Source: an uncultured Clostridium sp.
GTDB taxonomy: Bacteria; Bacillota; Clostridia; Lachnospirales; Lachnospiraceae
NCBI RefSeq assembly: GCF_900547735.1
Contig: NZ_URHZ01000008.1
Location: 32,439-96,438, forward strand
Reading direction: 5' to 3'
DNA length: 64,000 bases
This document shows, piece by piece, positions 16,660 to 26,632 of the stretch. Under the pieces are notes generated by a model. It ran no database searches. It was not told the DNA's origin and saw only the letters and a list, made by a program, of their open reading frames with translations. The stretch's first letter is position 1; every line of letters begins with the position of its first letter. Made by a program: the position numbers and the translations under genes.

Positions 16660-17988
16660 TTATATGTCATTTTCACCATTTTTGAAATACGTAACTTGGT
16701 TCAGAACCGGAAGTTCCAGCACAAAGGTGCTTCCGCCTCCGGCCGTATCCTTCACGGTCAGCTTTCCCTGGTGAAGCCTGACAAGCTCCGTGGCAATACT
16801 CAGCCCCAGCCCATAATGCGTCTTGTCATTCCTGGACTTATCGGCGCGGTAGAAACGGTCGAATATCCTTTTTTTATCTTCATCCGAAATACCGCATCCA
16901 TGGTCTTCCACTTCGATAGAAACATGCTTCTGGTCCGACCGGGCGGTGACGGATACCGCGCTGCCCTCCGGCGAATAGCTGGACGCATTATCCGTCAGAA
17001 TCATCAGAATCTGTTCCATGCGCTGCCGGTCCCCGGAAAATACGGGCAGCTCTTCCTCCGGCAGCCTCAGTTCAAACGGCTGTCTCTTTTTCCGGCACAG
17101 CTCCGACAGGGAATCATAAAGCGAGATAAGAAATGTATCCACGCTCAGAGGCACCATCTTCATTGTCCATGTACTTGCATCCGCCAGGGCCAGTTGAAGC
17201 ATATCGTCGATGAGCACGGTCATACGCTCCCCTTCCTTCTCTATCCCAGGAAGAAACTGCTTCGCCTTCCTCTCATCCATGGAAACGGCATGAATTCCCG
17301 CCCGTATAACGGTCAGCGGCGCACGCAGTTCATGGGACGCCGCGGCGATAAACTCGCTCTGCCTTTTCAGACCTGTTTCCAGAGGCTTTAAACTTCGGTC
17401 CACAAATGTCCGGCAGATTAAAAACAGGATAACAAGCCCCATGAGATTGACGGTTGAATACAGCAAAATAGAACGCCGGTAAAACTGTCTTTCATCGGTC
17501 AATGACTTCAGGACAAGAATCTTCTGCTCCTTTCCGGATTGCTTTTTCAGGTAAATACTCCCGTAATAATGCTCTCCTTTTTCGCCATAAATAGAATAAA
17601 CCGGACTCTTCACCTCTCCCTGGCCAATTTTAAGTGAATTCCCGGGGAATCCGTCCTGTTCTGCAAAAAGCTCAAGCTTTTCAAGCAGTTTTTCCCTCCC
17701 GGTAGGCGGTGTCCAGGCGCCTTTAAACGACAGGGGGACAGCGTTACTATAAATAGAAATGATAAGATTCCCGTTTATTTCACTTTCAGACAGCCAGGCA
17801 TGGGTAATTTTACTGCTGTCTTTGACAGCGTCCACCACATTTCCAAATGACGCCTGATACCCTCTGATATTATTATTTTCATACTGCTTAAACGATAAAA
17901 ATAACAGTCCCGCTACAATTACGGTCAGCAAAAGTCCGGTAGCCAGTACATAGGCGACAATGAGTTTTTTTCTTAACTGCTTTACCAT
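16660..17988 (-). CDS. Sensor histidine kinase
   Basis: 442 residues: helix (about 9-31), outer sensor domain, second helix (about 178-195), then the kinase. H-box FIAAASHELRAPLTVIRAGI, N-box MILTDNASSYSPEGS, G1 VEDHGCGISDEDKKRIFDRF and G2 HYGLGLSIATELV are all intact, so it should be active. It pairs with the response regulator encoded 54 nt upstream. Confidence 0.93.
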   Translation of the reverse strand: MVKQLRKKLIVAYVLATGLLLTVIVAGLLFLSFKQYENNNIRGYQASFGNVVDAVKDSSKITHAWLSESEINGNLIISIYSNAVPLSFKGAWTPPTGREKLLEKLELFAEQDGFPGNSLKIGQGEVKSPVYSIYGEKGEHYYGSIYLKKQSGKEQKILVLKSLTDERQFYRRSILLYSTVNLMGLVILFLICRTFVDRSLKPLETGLKRQSEFIAAASHELRAPLTVIRAGIHAVSMDERKAKQFLPGIEKEGERMTVLIDDMLQLALADASTWTMKMVPLSVDTFLISLYDSLSELCRKKRQPFELRLPEEELPVFSGDRQRMEQILMILTDNASSYSPEGSAVSVTARSDQKHVSIEVEDHGCGISDEDKKRIFDRFYRADKSRNDKTHYGLGLSIATELVRLHQGKLTVKDTAGGGSTFVLELPVLNQVTYFKNGENDI

Positions 17989-18042
17989 GACCGCATCCCT
18001 TTCTTTCCCGCTTCGCGGAATACATCCCGAATGAACAGTATC

Positions 18043-18714
18043 CTACTCCTTAAGGGAATATCCAACCGACCTGACCGTCCTGATAGTTACACCGCTCCCC
18101 ACCTGCTTAAGCCTTCTCCTGAGAAAATAAATATAATTATCGAGATTTCCTTCTTCCACCGCGCTGTCCAATCCCCATACGCGGTTTAACAGCAGCTCCC
18201 TTGTCAGTATCTGCCCCTTGTTTCTGATTAAAAATTCCAGTAGATCCATCTCCTTTTTGGAGAGTTCCACCTTTTTTTCGCCCTTTGATAAGACCCGGTT
18301 GGAGAGATTTAATACTAGATCTCCGAACTCAAGCTGCTTGTTAAGCTCCATTTTAACCGGGCGCCGTTCCAGTGCGCGGATTCTGGCAAACAGCTCCTCG
18401 GGCGCAAAGGGTTTAACAAGATAATCATCCGCTCCCGCGTCCAGTCCGTCCACCCTGTCTTCCAGCGTTCCGAGGGCCGTCACCATAATAACGGGAGTGG
18501 TAATCCCCTGTTTTCTCATGAGCTGCAGTATCTGTATTCCGTCCATCCCCGGCAGCATCCGGTCCAGAATCACCACATTATATACCTGCCTGTTCAGATA
18601 ATAAAATGCATCCTGGCTGTTTTGGCAGATGTCGGCCAGGTATCCTTTTTCTTCAAACCAGAATCCCATGAATCTGCACAGTTCCAAATCATCTTCAACC
18701 AGTAAAATCCTCAC
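18043..18714 (-). CDS. OmpR-family response regulator
   Basis: 223 residues. Receiver domain with acidic pair EDD (7-9), phospho-acceptor Asp in VVILDRMLPGMDG and Lys in DYLVKPFAPEEL; a winged-helix output domain follows (LEFLIRNKGQILTRELLLNRVWG). Cognate to the adjacent kinase; lies between the lipoprotein and kinase genes. Confidence 0.94.
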   Translation of the reverse strand: MRILLVEDDLELCRFMGFWFEEKGYLADICQNSQDAFYYLNRQVYNVVILDRMLPGMDGIQILQLMRKQGITTPVIMVTALGTLEDRVDGLDAGADDYLVKPFAPEELFARIRALERRPVKMELNKQLEFGDLVLNLSNRVLSKGEKKVELSKKEMDLLEFLIRNKGQILTRELLLNRVWGLDSAVEEGNLDNYIYFLRRRLKQVGSGVTIRTVRSVGYSLKE

Positions 18715-18737
18715 GGCATTTTTCTCCTTTCCGTGCC

Positions 18738-20969
18738 TTATTCCTGAAGGTACAGCGTCATTTTACCCATTAATTCCTCCACCGCCTGATCAAGTGATAT
18801 TGCTCCGTCAAAATAATTTCCCGAATAGGTCAGCAGAATCTCTTTTAATTTTCCGTTTCTTCCCGCAGAGTGTTCCACGCTCCTGCAGAATTCCGCCAGC
18901 CTCCGGCGCAGGGGCTCGCCGGGCCAGGAGGTTTTGAACTCATACGTTCTTCCGTCGATGCCGTCTATCGGGCCGCCGTATGCATCGGCCGAATTCCGTT
19001 CGGTTCCACATAAAAATTCCAGCGCATTTCCATTGACCGAAAATCCGTCATAAAAATCGGAGCGCTGCACCTTCTCCGACAGAGCGGTTCTCAAAAATTC
19101 AATTGCTTTCTCTTTATTTTCACCGGCATTATTGATTCCGATTGTGCCGTACGGCAGATAGGTTTTGTTCAGCACCGTCATATCCGCCATAAGCTCTCCC
19201 ATTGCCTGCTCCATGATGGACGTACCCTGGCTGGATTCAAAAAAGCCCGCTGTCTCTTCGGAATGCAGGAATGTCCCCTTCTCCAGCAGCCCCCATATAT
19301 TCGTGGGCCTGTTGTCCCTTGTGCCGTCGGACATACGGCTTCCATCAAAGATTTCCTTCATACAAAGGAGGAAATTCCTTAATTCCTGTTCCTTTATCAC
19401 GCCGTCTTCACCGACCGCATCACCCAGAAATGCGTCCGCATAGAGGGAAAGAAATGCGTTCCTGTCAACAGTCCCGAATATTTGTCCGTTTTCATGTGTC
19501 TGAACCAGATTTGCTAGGGTATCTAATCGTCCTGCCTCCTGTAGCACTTCTTTCCTGCCGAAAGTCATGGGGAGCCCGATTTTTACCGGCACCGAGTAAA
19601 TGCGCCCGTCCAGACGGCTGCCGTCCGCGATATTTGCCAGAAAATCGCCGGAGGAAATAAGAGATTCAACCACGTCCGTTATGTCTTCCAGGACCCCTTT
19701 TTCAATATAGGAGGTTTCCGATAATCCGTCTAAAATAAGAATATCCGGGCCTTTGCCCGCCAGCAGTTCCGTATTTAAAGTCCTTACATAGTCATCGGGA
19801 ACCGCCCCGTCTCCCTCTTCCATCAGGGGTTCAAATTCCACCCTCACATCGGGATTCTCAATCTGATAGACACTGACCGCCTGCCTGATCGTCTGATTGT
19901 CATAAAGGCCGAAAATGGTAAGCACCGTCTCCGGTTCAGAAGGCATATCCGGCTGATAAACATAGCGGACAAGCTTGCTGGTTTCATCCATGGAGTCATA
20001 ATAAACAAAATAATCATCCTCTTTTCCGCGGGCAAATCCGGTCGGATAAAACTGAGGAGAACCCATGGTATTTCTGTCCCCCTCCACTATCTGCTCCCAA
20101 ATGTCCGAACCGTTTTTCAAAATCTGGATTCCTTCGTTCGAAACCAGGCTTACGTCGCCGTTTTCACCGGCAATCACCTTTGCCTCATAAAAGCTGTTCA
20201 GTTCAAGAGGGTACTTTGCCTTTTCCGTCCCCTTATCTCCATCATATAATATCAGGCTCCGGGATGCCTCGTCAATGACATAAAACTGGTTACGGCCGAC
20301 CGTAAAATGGCTGCCGTCGCCTATTGTCTCTGCAATTTTGTGCTGCCCCGATGTATCATACAGGAGGAGCCTGCCACTCCCCGAGTCCAGAAGAAGATTT
20401 CCGTTTTCGAGTGCCGTGATCCTGTCCGGATAATAGGCATATCCTATTTCATTTTTCTCCTCCAGCAGGGGCATCTGGATTTCCCGGCCGTTTTCCCAGT
20501 CCTCCGTTACAATAATCCGATGCCTGACCGTTACTTCCTCATCATCCTCATCCGAATAGACCGCATACAGCCTTTTATCCTCTCCGTACGAAATATCGGC
20601 CCTGCCGTATTCATATGACAGCTCGAGCCGGTTCAGCCATCCGCATTCCTTTTCTTCCCATGACATATCCTCCGAGAGCAGATAACCGGTGAACTCCGTC
20701 ACCCCATTTATGTCCCTCCGGGTAAACAACAGCGGTTTCCCGTCCGGCCCGTCCTGGAAGCTGATTACGGAATCAAATGTAATTCCCTCCGGCAGCGGAA
20801 TTTCACTCTCCACATATCTTCCCATGGCCTGGTTTTTCTGTTCTCTGCCCGTGTCCTCCCCCGAACCGGACACTACTTTTCCATCCTTTCCGCACCCATA
20901 CAGGGTGGCTGATATAAGTAAAAGTGACGCCGCTTGCAGGAGCGCCCTTCTGCCTCTGAATTTTATCAT
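18738..20969 (-). CDS. Large lipoprotein with a solute-binding-protein-like C-terminal half
   Basis: 743 residues from ATG 20969 (AAAGGAG 7 nt before). Lipoprotein signal ends LISATLYGC. Residues about 60-340 contain short repeated strands with DG/DS loops, perhaps a propeller-like sensor. From about 360 on, IFGLYDNQTIRQAVSVYQIE, VRTLNTELLAGKGPDILILD and the Trp-Pro-containing end resemble extracellular solute-binding proteins. No permease genes are near; it is first in an operon with a two-component system, so it may feed a ligand signal to the kinase (inference). Confidence 0.75.
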   Translation of the reverse strand: MIKFRGRRALLQAASLLLISATLYGCGKDGKVVSGSGEDTGREQKNQAMGRYVESEIPLPEGITFDSVISFQDGPDGKPLLFTRRDINGVTEFTGYLLSEDMSWEEKECGWLNRLELSYEYGRADISYGEDKRLYAVYSDEDDEEVTVRHRIIVTEDWENGREIQMPLLEEKNEIGYAYYPDRITALENGNLLLDSGSGRLLLYDTSGQHKIAETIGDGSHFTVGRNQFYVIDEASRSLILYDGDKGTEKAKYPLELNSFYEAKVIAGENGDVSLVSNEGIQILKNGSDIWEQIVEGDRNTMGSPQFYPTGFARGKEDDYFVYYDSMDETSKLVRYVYQPDMPSEPETVLTIFGLYDNQTIRQAVSVYQIENPDVRVEFEPLMEEGDGAVPDDYVRTLNTELLAGKGPDILILDGLSETSYIEKGVLEDITDVVESLISSGDFLANIADGSRLDGRIYSVPVKIGLPMTFGRKEVLQEAGRLDTLANLVQTHENGQIFGTVDRNAFLSLYADAFLGDAVGEDGVIKEQELRNFLLCMKEIFDGSRMSDGTRDNRPTNIWGLLEKGTFLHSEETAGFFESSQGTSIMEQAMGELMADMTVLNKTYLPYGTIGINNAGENKEKAIEFLRTALSEKVQRSDFYDGFSVNGNALEFLCGTERNSADAYGGPIDGIDGRTYEFKTSWPGEPLRRRLAEFCRSVEHSAGRNGKLKEILLTYSGNYFDGAISLDQAVEELMGKMTLYLQE

Positions 20970-21095
20970 AAAAATACTCCTTTCCGGCTGAACATCGCCA
21001 AACAACTTTTTATGATCGGCATTCTATCACCGCTGTCTCTAAATCATCTCAAATACCGGAGACTCTTTTCATTGGCAAAAAATGCACATACCGGC

Positions 21096-21140
21096 AAAAT
21101 ACCGTACCTGCGGCCGTTGAGGCCGCTGATACGGTATTTT
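21096..21140. terminator. Bidirectional terminator
   Basis: AAAATACCGTA ... TACGGTATTTT with an inner CGGCC/GGCCG stem. It overlaps the stop of the flippase gene and also faces the lipoprotein operon promoter region. Confidence 0.85.
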
Positions 21141-22758
21141 ATAAAATCATTTTTATTAATAACTTTCCGCCCGGAAACTCCAACGCCTCCTCACGTGTAA
21201 TTCCCTTAAAATTAATCACTTCAAAAAAGTAAAGCAGAATGCTGAACAGGACGGATATCAAAATGGCTGTCACATTACTTTTAACATAATGGAAAATCAG
21301 GGCATAGAGCCCCCGTCCCAGCGCCCCCATGATGACCGCGCTCAGCAGCGGAATAAAAAATACTTTTCTGTACTTATTACGGTATTTTAAGTGCTTGTTC
21401 AGATATAACGCATTCAAGATCATAACGATAAGCGGAAACAGTACATTTCCTAAAACTAAGGCAAATACTCCCATCGGTGTATACCGCAGGCAGATGCACA
21501 CGGCAAAAACATGGATCACCAGGGCCGCCGCAGAATTGATTACAGGAATTTTCATTCGATTGACTCCCTGTAAAACGGTGCTCGTGGTTGTTGAGTATGC
21601 ATAAAAAATCACCGCACACGATCCCCAGAACAGCATCCGGCTGCCCAGGCCAATGTCATAGGACGGGAATAAAAGCTGTAATATGGGCGTTCCAAACGCC
21701 ATCAGACCGATTGCGCTGGGAATGGAAATATTCATATTAAACAGAAGCGCCTTATCAATATTGGCCGTAACCCTCTTACTGTCTTTCGTTGCGTGGGAGG
21801 CCGCGACACCAGGTATTAACGAGGCGGAAAACGCAGTAGAAATGGCAATCGGCACACTGATCAGTAATTTATATAACGTGCTGTAACCTCCCTGGAGGGC
21901 GCTGATTTCCGCGGCCGATATCTCCTTCTTCCCCATAAGGCCGTTGAACAGCGTGATATCAATAATTCCGCTGATTTGGTAGATGGTCTGGCTTAAAATT
22001 ATAGGAATCATCGTGGCAATGATAACGAGATAGATATTTAATGTTTTGTTCACCGGCTTATGGTCACACCGGATTTGCTTAAAAAGCCGCGGAAGGTTAA
22101 CTCCCATAGCCAGCATCAGAAACAGGAGGCCGCCGAGCGCTCCGATACAGGTGCCTAAGGTTCCGCCCGCCGCCCCCCATGCAGCCTGTCTGTCAAGATC
22201 CGAATATAAACCTACAAAATAAACAGCCGCTCCGATGCTGACAAGGGCATTGATAATTTGCTCGATGATCTGGGAAACGGCAGTCTGAACCATGTTGCCC
22301 GTGCCCTGGAAAAAGCCCCTCATCACTCCCATCAATGAGACAAAAAAGATCGTCGGCGCCAGTATTTTTAACGATACCGCAATCCCGGTATAATTGCTGA
22401 AAAAAGCTTTTTCTACCCACTGTGCATTGAAAAACAAAAACAAAGCCGCAATCCCGCCCGAAATCGCTGAAAATATCATCGCATTCAGCAGACACTTACA
22501 GCCGTTCCTGTATTCGGAACGGCTGAACTTTATGGAAATCAGTTTAGACACGGCGGTCGGCATACTGTAGGAGGACAGTATCAGCAAAATATTGTAAACC
22601 TCAAATGCGGCGGAATAAATTCCCATCGCATTCTCACCAATGATATTAGCCATGGGTATCCGGTAAAGCAGCCCTATGATTCTGACCACCACCGATGCCA
22701 TAGCCAGTATGCTCCCCTGTTTTATGATATTGGAATTGATTACGTTTTCTTCTTTCAT
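21139..22758 (-). CDS. SpoVB/MurJ-type polysaccharide or lipid-linked precursor flippase
   Basis: 539 residues, about 14 helices, MOP superfamily. Signatures: QGSILAMASVVVRIIGLLYRIPMANIIGENAMGIY at the N-terminus (only the family part cited) and GFFQGTGNMVQTAVSQIIEQ. Members move lipid-linked cell-wall or spore-cortex precursors across the membrane. Its own unit, ended by 21096-21140. Confidence 0.88.
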   Translation of the reverse strand: MKEENVINSNIIKQGSILAMASVVVRIIGLLYRIPMANIIGENAMGIYSAAFEVYNILLILSSYSMPTAVSKLISIKFSRSEYRNGCKCLLNAMIFSAISGGIAALFLFFNAQWVEKAFFSNYTGIAVSLKILAPTIFFVSLMGVMRGFFQGTGNMVQTAVSQIIEQIINALVSIGAAVYFVGLYSDLDRQAAWGAAGGTLGTCIGALGGLLFLMLAMGVNLPRLFKQIRCDHKPVNKTLNIYLVIIATMIPIILSQTIYQISGIIDITLFNGLMGKKEISAAEISALQGGYSTLYKLLISVPIAISTAFSASLIPGVAASHATKDSKRVTANIDKALLFNMNISIPSAIGLMAFGTPILQLLFPSYDIGLGSRMLFWGSCAVIFYAYSTTTSTVLQGVNRMKIPVINSAAALVIHVFAVCICLRYTPMGVFALVLGNVLFPLIVMILNALYLNKHLKYRNKYRKVFFIPLLSAVIMGALGRGLYALIFHYVKSNVTAILISVLFSILLYFFEVINFKGITREEALEFPGGKLLIKMIL

Positions 22759-22852
22759 CCTGTTCCCTTTTACTTTATGTTTATGTTTGAACCATATTAC
22801 TTCATTGGAAGATATTTGTCAAATTTTGGAAGATCCATCCTTTCCACAAAAA

Positions 22853-22887
22853 AATCCCAGGCCGGCTATAACCGTCAACCTGGGATT
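22853..22887 (-). terminator. Terminator after the rlmH unit
   Basis: AATCCCAGG ... CCTGGGATT with a T-run on the minus strand. It follows the small frame at 22908-23039. Confidence 0.8.
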
Positions 22888-22907
22888 CCTTATTATTGTT
22901 AAAATTA

Positions 22908-23039
22908 TCATTTAGCCAACTCCAGAAATGCTTCCATATTTTCTTCAATCAAAGTGTCTGCTGTCATTTCTAACTTTTTTTCTCTTGCCTCTCTGATTCC
23001 TTTTATCGCTTCGTATTCCTCAAACCTATTTTTTAGCAA
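22908..23039 (-). CDS. Possible small protein (43 aa), TTG start, behind rlmH
   Basis: The TTG at 23039 is preceded by GGGGAG 8 nt upstream, just after the rlmH stop. The product is highly charged and helical (YEAIKGIREAREKKLEMTAD, ending MEAFLELAK). It ends right before a terminator, which fits a short last gene of the unit. It could also be the remnant of a longer protein. Family unknown. Confidence 0.4.
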   Translation of the reverse strand: MLKNRFEEYEAIKGIREAREKKLEMTADTLIEENMEAFLELAK

Positions 23040-23054
23040 TCATGCTTCTCCCCG

Positions 23055-23534
23055 TCATTTGTGATACGGCTCTCCATTGATAATTCTGTAGCTTCTGTAT
23101 ATCTGTTCCAGCAGAATCACCCGCATCAGTTGATGCGGAAACGTCATTTTTGAAAAACTCAGTTTATAATCCGCACGGCTCAGAACCTTCTTAGACAGCC
23201 CCAATGAGCCTCCGATTACAAACTGGATATGGCTCTCACCCCTGACGCCCAGACCGTCTATCAACTCCGCCAGTTCCTCCGAGGATACCATGCGGCCGTC
23301 GATGGCAAGGGCTATGACATAGGCTCCGTCTTTTACATGGGAGAGGATTTTTTCCCCTTCCTTGTCCTTTATCTGTTCCTCCATCACCTCGCCGGCCCGG
23401 TCGGGCGTCTTTTCATCGGCCACCTGGACGATCTCCAGTTTACAGTATCGGCTCAGCCTTTTACTGTACTCCGCAATGGCATCCTCCAGGTATTTTTCTT
23501 TGATTTTTCCTACCGTAATCAGTGTGATTTTCAT
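23055..23534 (-). CDS. rlmH: 23S rRNA (pseudouridine1915-N3)-methyltransferase
   Basis: 159 residues, the exact family length. SPOUT-fold markers: MKITLITVGKIKEKYLEDAI start, IQFVIGGSLGLS (SAM-binding knot) and the end FPHQLMRVILLEQIYRSYRI followed by GEPYHK. It methylates helix 69 of 23S rRNA. One base separates it from the esterase gene upstream, so they are probably co-transcribed. Confidence 0.97.
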   Translation of the reverse strand: MKITLITVGKIKEKYLEDAIAEYSKRLSRYCKLEIVQVADEKTPDRAGEVMEEQIKDKEGEKILSHVKDGAYVIALAIDGRMVSSEELAELIDGLGVRGESHIQFVIGGSLGLSKKVLSRADYKLSFSKMTFPHQLMRVILLEQIYRSYRIINGEPYHK

Positions 23535-23535
23535 G

Positions 23536-24561
23536 TTATAAAATCTCCCGTTTCAGAAAGGCCAGCAGATTCAGTCTTGCCCTGTCTTCCGTATCTTTTC
23601 TTCTTCTTTTTACCTTCTTCACTACTTTTCCCTGGGGCGCAATGCGGATCTGGTAGACGATTTTCATAAATTCCCCTACCTCTTCCCAGGCCTCGCGGCT
23701 CTCCGGTATCAAATCGAGTCCCATCTGGAATACATGGAACATTCCGTCATAGACAGAGGTCCGGACCCGGACACCGGCCTTCTTTGCCTTTTCAGAGACC
23801 GACTGTGTGTCACTCAGGAGAACCTCATAGCTTCCCACCTGCATCAGCATCGGAGGAAATCCCGTATAGTCGCCAAACAGTGGAGACAAATACGGATTCT
23901 TCGGATCGGCGTCTCCTATATAACTGCACTGGTAAAGCATATTTTCCTTGGAATTGCCAAACAGGGGATCAATCTCATAATTGCTCTCATACGTTTCTCC
24001 GCTCAGTGTCACGTCTGTCCAGGGAGACATAGTGATAATTCCTCCGGGGAGCGGCAGTCCGTGATCCTTTGCATACATGCAGAGAGCCAGAGCCAGTCCC
24101 CCTCCCGCCGAGTCGCCCGCCACCACGATCTGATCCGGCTTGTAATTCTTTTCCTCCAGAAGCCACCGGTAAGCGTACACCGCATCCTCCACAGCAGCGG
24201 GAAACGGGTTTTCCGGAGCCACTCTGTAATCAATCGTCAGGACATCGGCGCCGTAACTGAGTTTTGAATACTTCACGGCAAATCTTCTGTAAATATTCTT
24301 CATCGGTCCGATATACCCGCCTCCGTGGAGCTGGAGAATCACCCTTCCGGTCACAACGCTCTGAGGCCTTAAATATTCCATTACAAAATTATCCGCATCA
24401 ATTAATTCATATAAATACTCCGCCGGACATCTCCACGCCGGCTCTACCGGATTCTTTCTGAACTCACCCGTCTGAATCGGCTTTTTAAGCGCCGTCTCCA
24501 TTACATCATTCATCATATCCCGGGTCAGGTTTCCTATCATGCTGACATTTTTCTTGCGCAT
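23536..24561 (-). CDS. Alpha/beta hydrolase, hormone-sensitive-lipase-type esterase
   Basis: 341 residues. Oxyanion motif LQLHGGGYIGP and nucleophile elbow VVAGDSAGGGLALAL place it in the HSL family (short-chain acyl esters). Catalytic Asp and His lie in the LSDTQSVSEK/YDGMFHVFQM region. A Lys/Arg-rich end is unusual. Next to the acyltransferase-like gene, which suggests linked lipid or ester metabolism. Confidence 0.9.
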   Translation of the reverse strand: MRKKNVSMIGNLTRDMMNDVMETALKKPIQTGEFRKNPVEPAWRCPAEYLYELIDADNFVMEYLRPQSVVTGRVILQLHGGGYIGPMKNIYRRFAVKYSKLSYGADVLTIDYRVAPENPFPAAVEDAVYAYRWLLEEKNYKPDQIVVAGDSAGGGLALALCMYAKDHGLPLPGGIITMSPWTDVTLSGETYESNYEIDPLFGNSKENMLYQCSYIGDADPKNPYLSPLFGDYTGFPPMLMQVGSYEVLLSDTQSVSEKAKKAGVRVRTSVYDGMFHVFQMGLDLIPESREAWEEVGEFMKIVYQIRIAPQGKVVKKVKRRRKDTEDRARLNLLAFLKREIL

Positions 24562-24648
24562 CTGTTTTCTCTCCTTTAAATATCATCCTGGTATCTGCCT
24601 TCTCCCCGAGCCAAAAAGTCCGATTCATCGTCCAAATTAACCGGGTAA

Positions 24649-26610
24649 TTAGAAATAAAACCTTCTTTTCAGTTCCTTTTTCACACTTCTGTCCCCCAGG
24701 ATTATCGTGATAAACAACACCGAAACCGACAAAATCACGGTAATGACGGACATCAGCGGACTTGTAATCAACCCTGCCGCCCACAGAATCAGCGGAATAA
24801 AGCTGAAAATTGTTATTGCAATCTGGTACATAAAATAGCTTTGCCAGTTCAGCCTGTTAATCAGAATCAGAAAGACCACGGCTATTACATCGAATAAAAT
24901 CAGGCTGGGAATCGCATAATTGAATGACCACCGGCTAAACCCCGTCATATAATCGATAATCACCAGCAGAACCTGCACTCCAAGGGACTGCCGGATGAGA
25001 ATTCCCGCCAGACTGGCCCTTCTCATTATGGAGTACCGGAGCGTCATTGCCACATAGGCGATACTCCCTATCGCAATCAGTGACCACCATGTTTCCGTGA
25101 TGCCATAGGTCAGGACGTTGACGAGTCCCGTTATGGCCGCTGCGGTAAACAGCACCAGATAAAGGATATTGGTCAGTTTTTTAAGCTTTCCCCGGTCGTA
25201 ACTGATGGATGGGTAATTCCCTTTGTCATACTTCTGATCCACCGCCCCGTTGCTTTCAAGCTCCGCCGCCGCGCCTCTCTCTTCCAGGAAGCGGAAAAAA
25301 TATTCCTGCATTTTGAGGTCGCCGACCGCACTGTTAAACGACAGATAGATTTTGTCCCGGAACGCGATCACTCCGCACTTCATCTTCTGCTGCCTAGACA
25401 CGCCGATCAGTACATGGAAATTCTCCACCATGTCTTCATACTCCGGCTTCAGCGATACCGGACCCAAATTGGAAAGAGTCATCGTATATGCCTTGCTGCT
25501 TTTCAGAAACACCGCGTTCATGGCGATGTTTTTGACAAAGAGAGGGACGATTCTCACATACCATTTTTTCTCATTGGACACATTGTAGGAGATCGTTTCC
25601 TCCAGCCGTTCTTTCACAATTTTCTCATCCATCTGCCTTCCGACTTCGGCCAGCACATCCTCAAACCGCTCCGGCGCTTTCCCGGCAGGCCACGCTATGT
25701 TGGTGACGGAAAAGAAATTCGCCATTGTCTCGGAATCAAAAAAGCTACGGAGGTTAATCGGCAGGTTTAACGCGGCCGGACGCTTCAAAGTCTTCCCATC
25801 CGTATAGACCTGAATCAGGGACCAGATTAACGCAGCCGTCAGGTATTTCGTGATACTGACCCCCTCTTTCCTGCATACGGCCTTCAGAGCGCCGAGAGGG
25901 ATGCTCCCGTGCAGAACCGACTGGCAGTCTAACGGCAGATATTCCCCATCGATGGAAAGAGCCTGTTCGGTCTCGTAACGTTTATGGGGGCGCTTGCTGT
26001 AATGCCTCAGATAACCGTCCTCCTGCATCCGTTCTATTTTTCCGGTCATTTCCTGTGTTTGTCCCGTTTTTCCGGTTATTTCCTGCGTTTGTTCCATTCC
26101 TCCGGCCGCTTCTGCCGATCCGGCATATTCTGCTTCCTGAGAATTCTCTTTTTTTAGCACTTTAATGTACAGCTCCAGATAATGTTCCGTCATTTTCTTC
26201 AGGAAATTCAAAGCGCCGAGGCCGTCCGTCAATCCGTGGAACACCTCAAAATTAATGCGTCTGCCATAATAGCTCACCCGGAACGGAAACCTGTGGCTGG
26301 CATGGGGATCGATATATTTACATGGATAGGTCCCCTCCTTCTCCACCAGAGGTTCCCTGTTATTTGTCTCAAAGTAATTCCAGAAAAATCCCTTGCGCAG
26401 TTTCACACGGAAATTCTCAAATTCCGGGAGCGTCAGCTTCAGGGCCTGCTCCAGAAGTTCCGGTTTTATCTCATTTTTCAGTGATACTGAGAGCCGGAAT
26501 ACATTGCTTAAATCCTCCCCGGCTACAGCAGCAAACAGTTTTGCCGTATTGTCCAGTTTTCTCCAGCGCGCCCCCTGTATACGCGGTTTTACTCTGTCCT
26601 TCTCATCCAC
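24649..26610 (-). CDS. Condensation/acyltransferase-like protein fused to a membrane domain (DUF6320-like)
   Basis: 653 residues. The first 450 resemble CoA-dependent acyltransferase/condensation folds, with the active-site motif FHGLTDGLG (HxxxDG). The last 180 have about six hydrophobic helices (LYLVLFTAAAITGLVNVLTY onward). A low-complexity stretch near residues 160-190 repeats TGKTGQTQEM-like units. It probably acylates or esterifies a lipid-like alcohol at the membrane; the esterase gene follows. Confidence 0.7.
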   Translation of the reverse strand: MDEKDRVKPRIQGARWRKLDNTAKLFAAVAGEDLSNVFRLSVSLKNEIKPELLEQALKLTLPEFENFRVKLRKGFFWNYFETNNREPLVEKEGTYPCKYIDPHASHRFPFRVSYYGRRINFEVFHGLTDGLGALNFLKKMTEHYLELYIKVLKKENSQEAEYAGSAEAAGGMEQTQEITGKTGQTQEMTGKIERMQEDGYLRHYSKRPHKRYETEQALSIDGEYLPLDCQSVLHGSIPLGALKAVCRKEGVSITKYLTAALIWSLIQVYTDGKTLKRPAALNLPINLRSFFDSETMANFFSVTNIAWPAGKAPERFEDVLAEVGRQMDEKIVKERLEETISYNVSNEKKWYVRIVPLFVKNIAMNAVFLKSSKAYTMTLSNLGPVSLKPEYEDMVENFHVLIGVSRQQKMKCGVIAFRDKIYLSFNSAVGDLKMQEYFFRFLEERGAAAELESNGAVDQKYDKGNYPSISYDRGKLKKLTNILYLVLFTAAAITGLVNVLTYGITETWWSLIAIGSIAYVAMTLRYSIMRRASLAGILIRQSLGVQVLLVIIDYMTGFSRWSFNYAIPSLILFDVIAVVFLILINRLNWQSYFMYQIAITIFSFIPLILWAAGLITSPLMSVITVILSVSVLFITIILGDRSVKKELKRRFYF

Positions 26611-26632
26611 GATTTAAGCCTTTCCAAATGTT

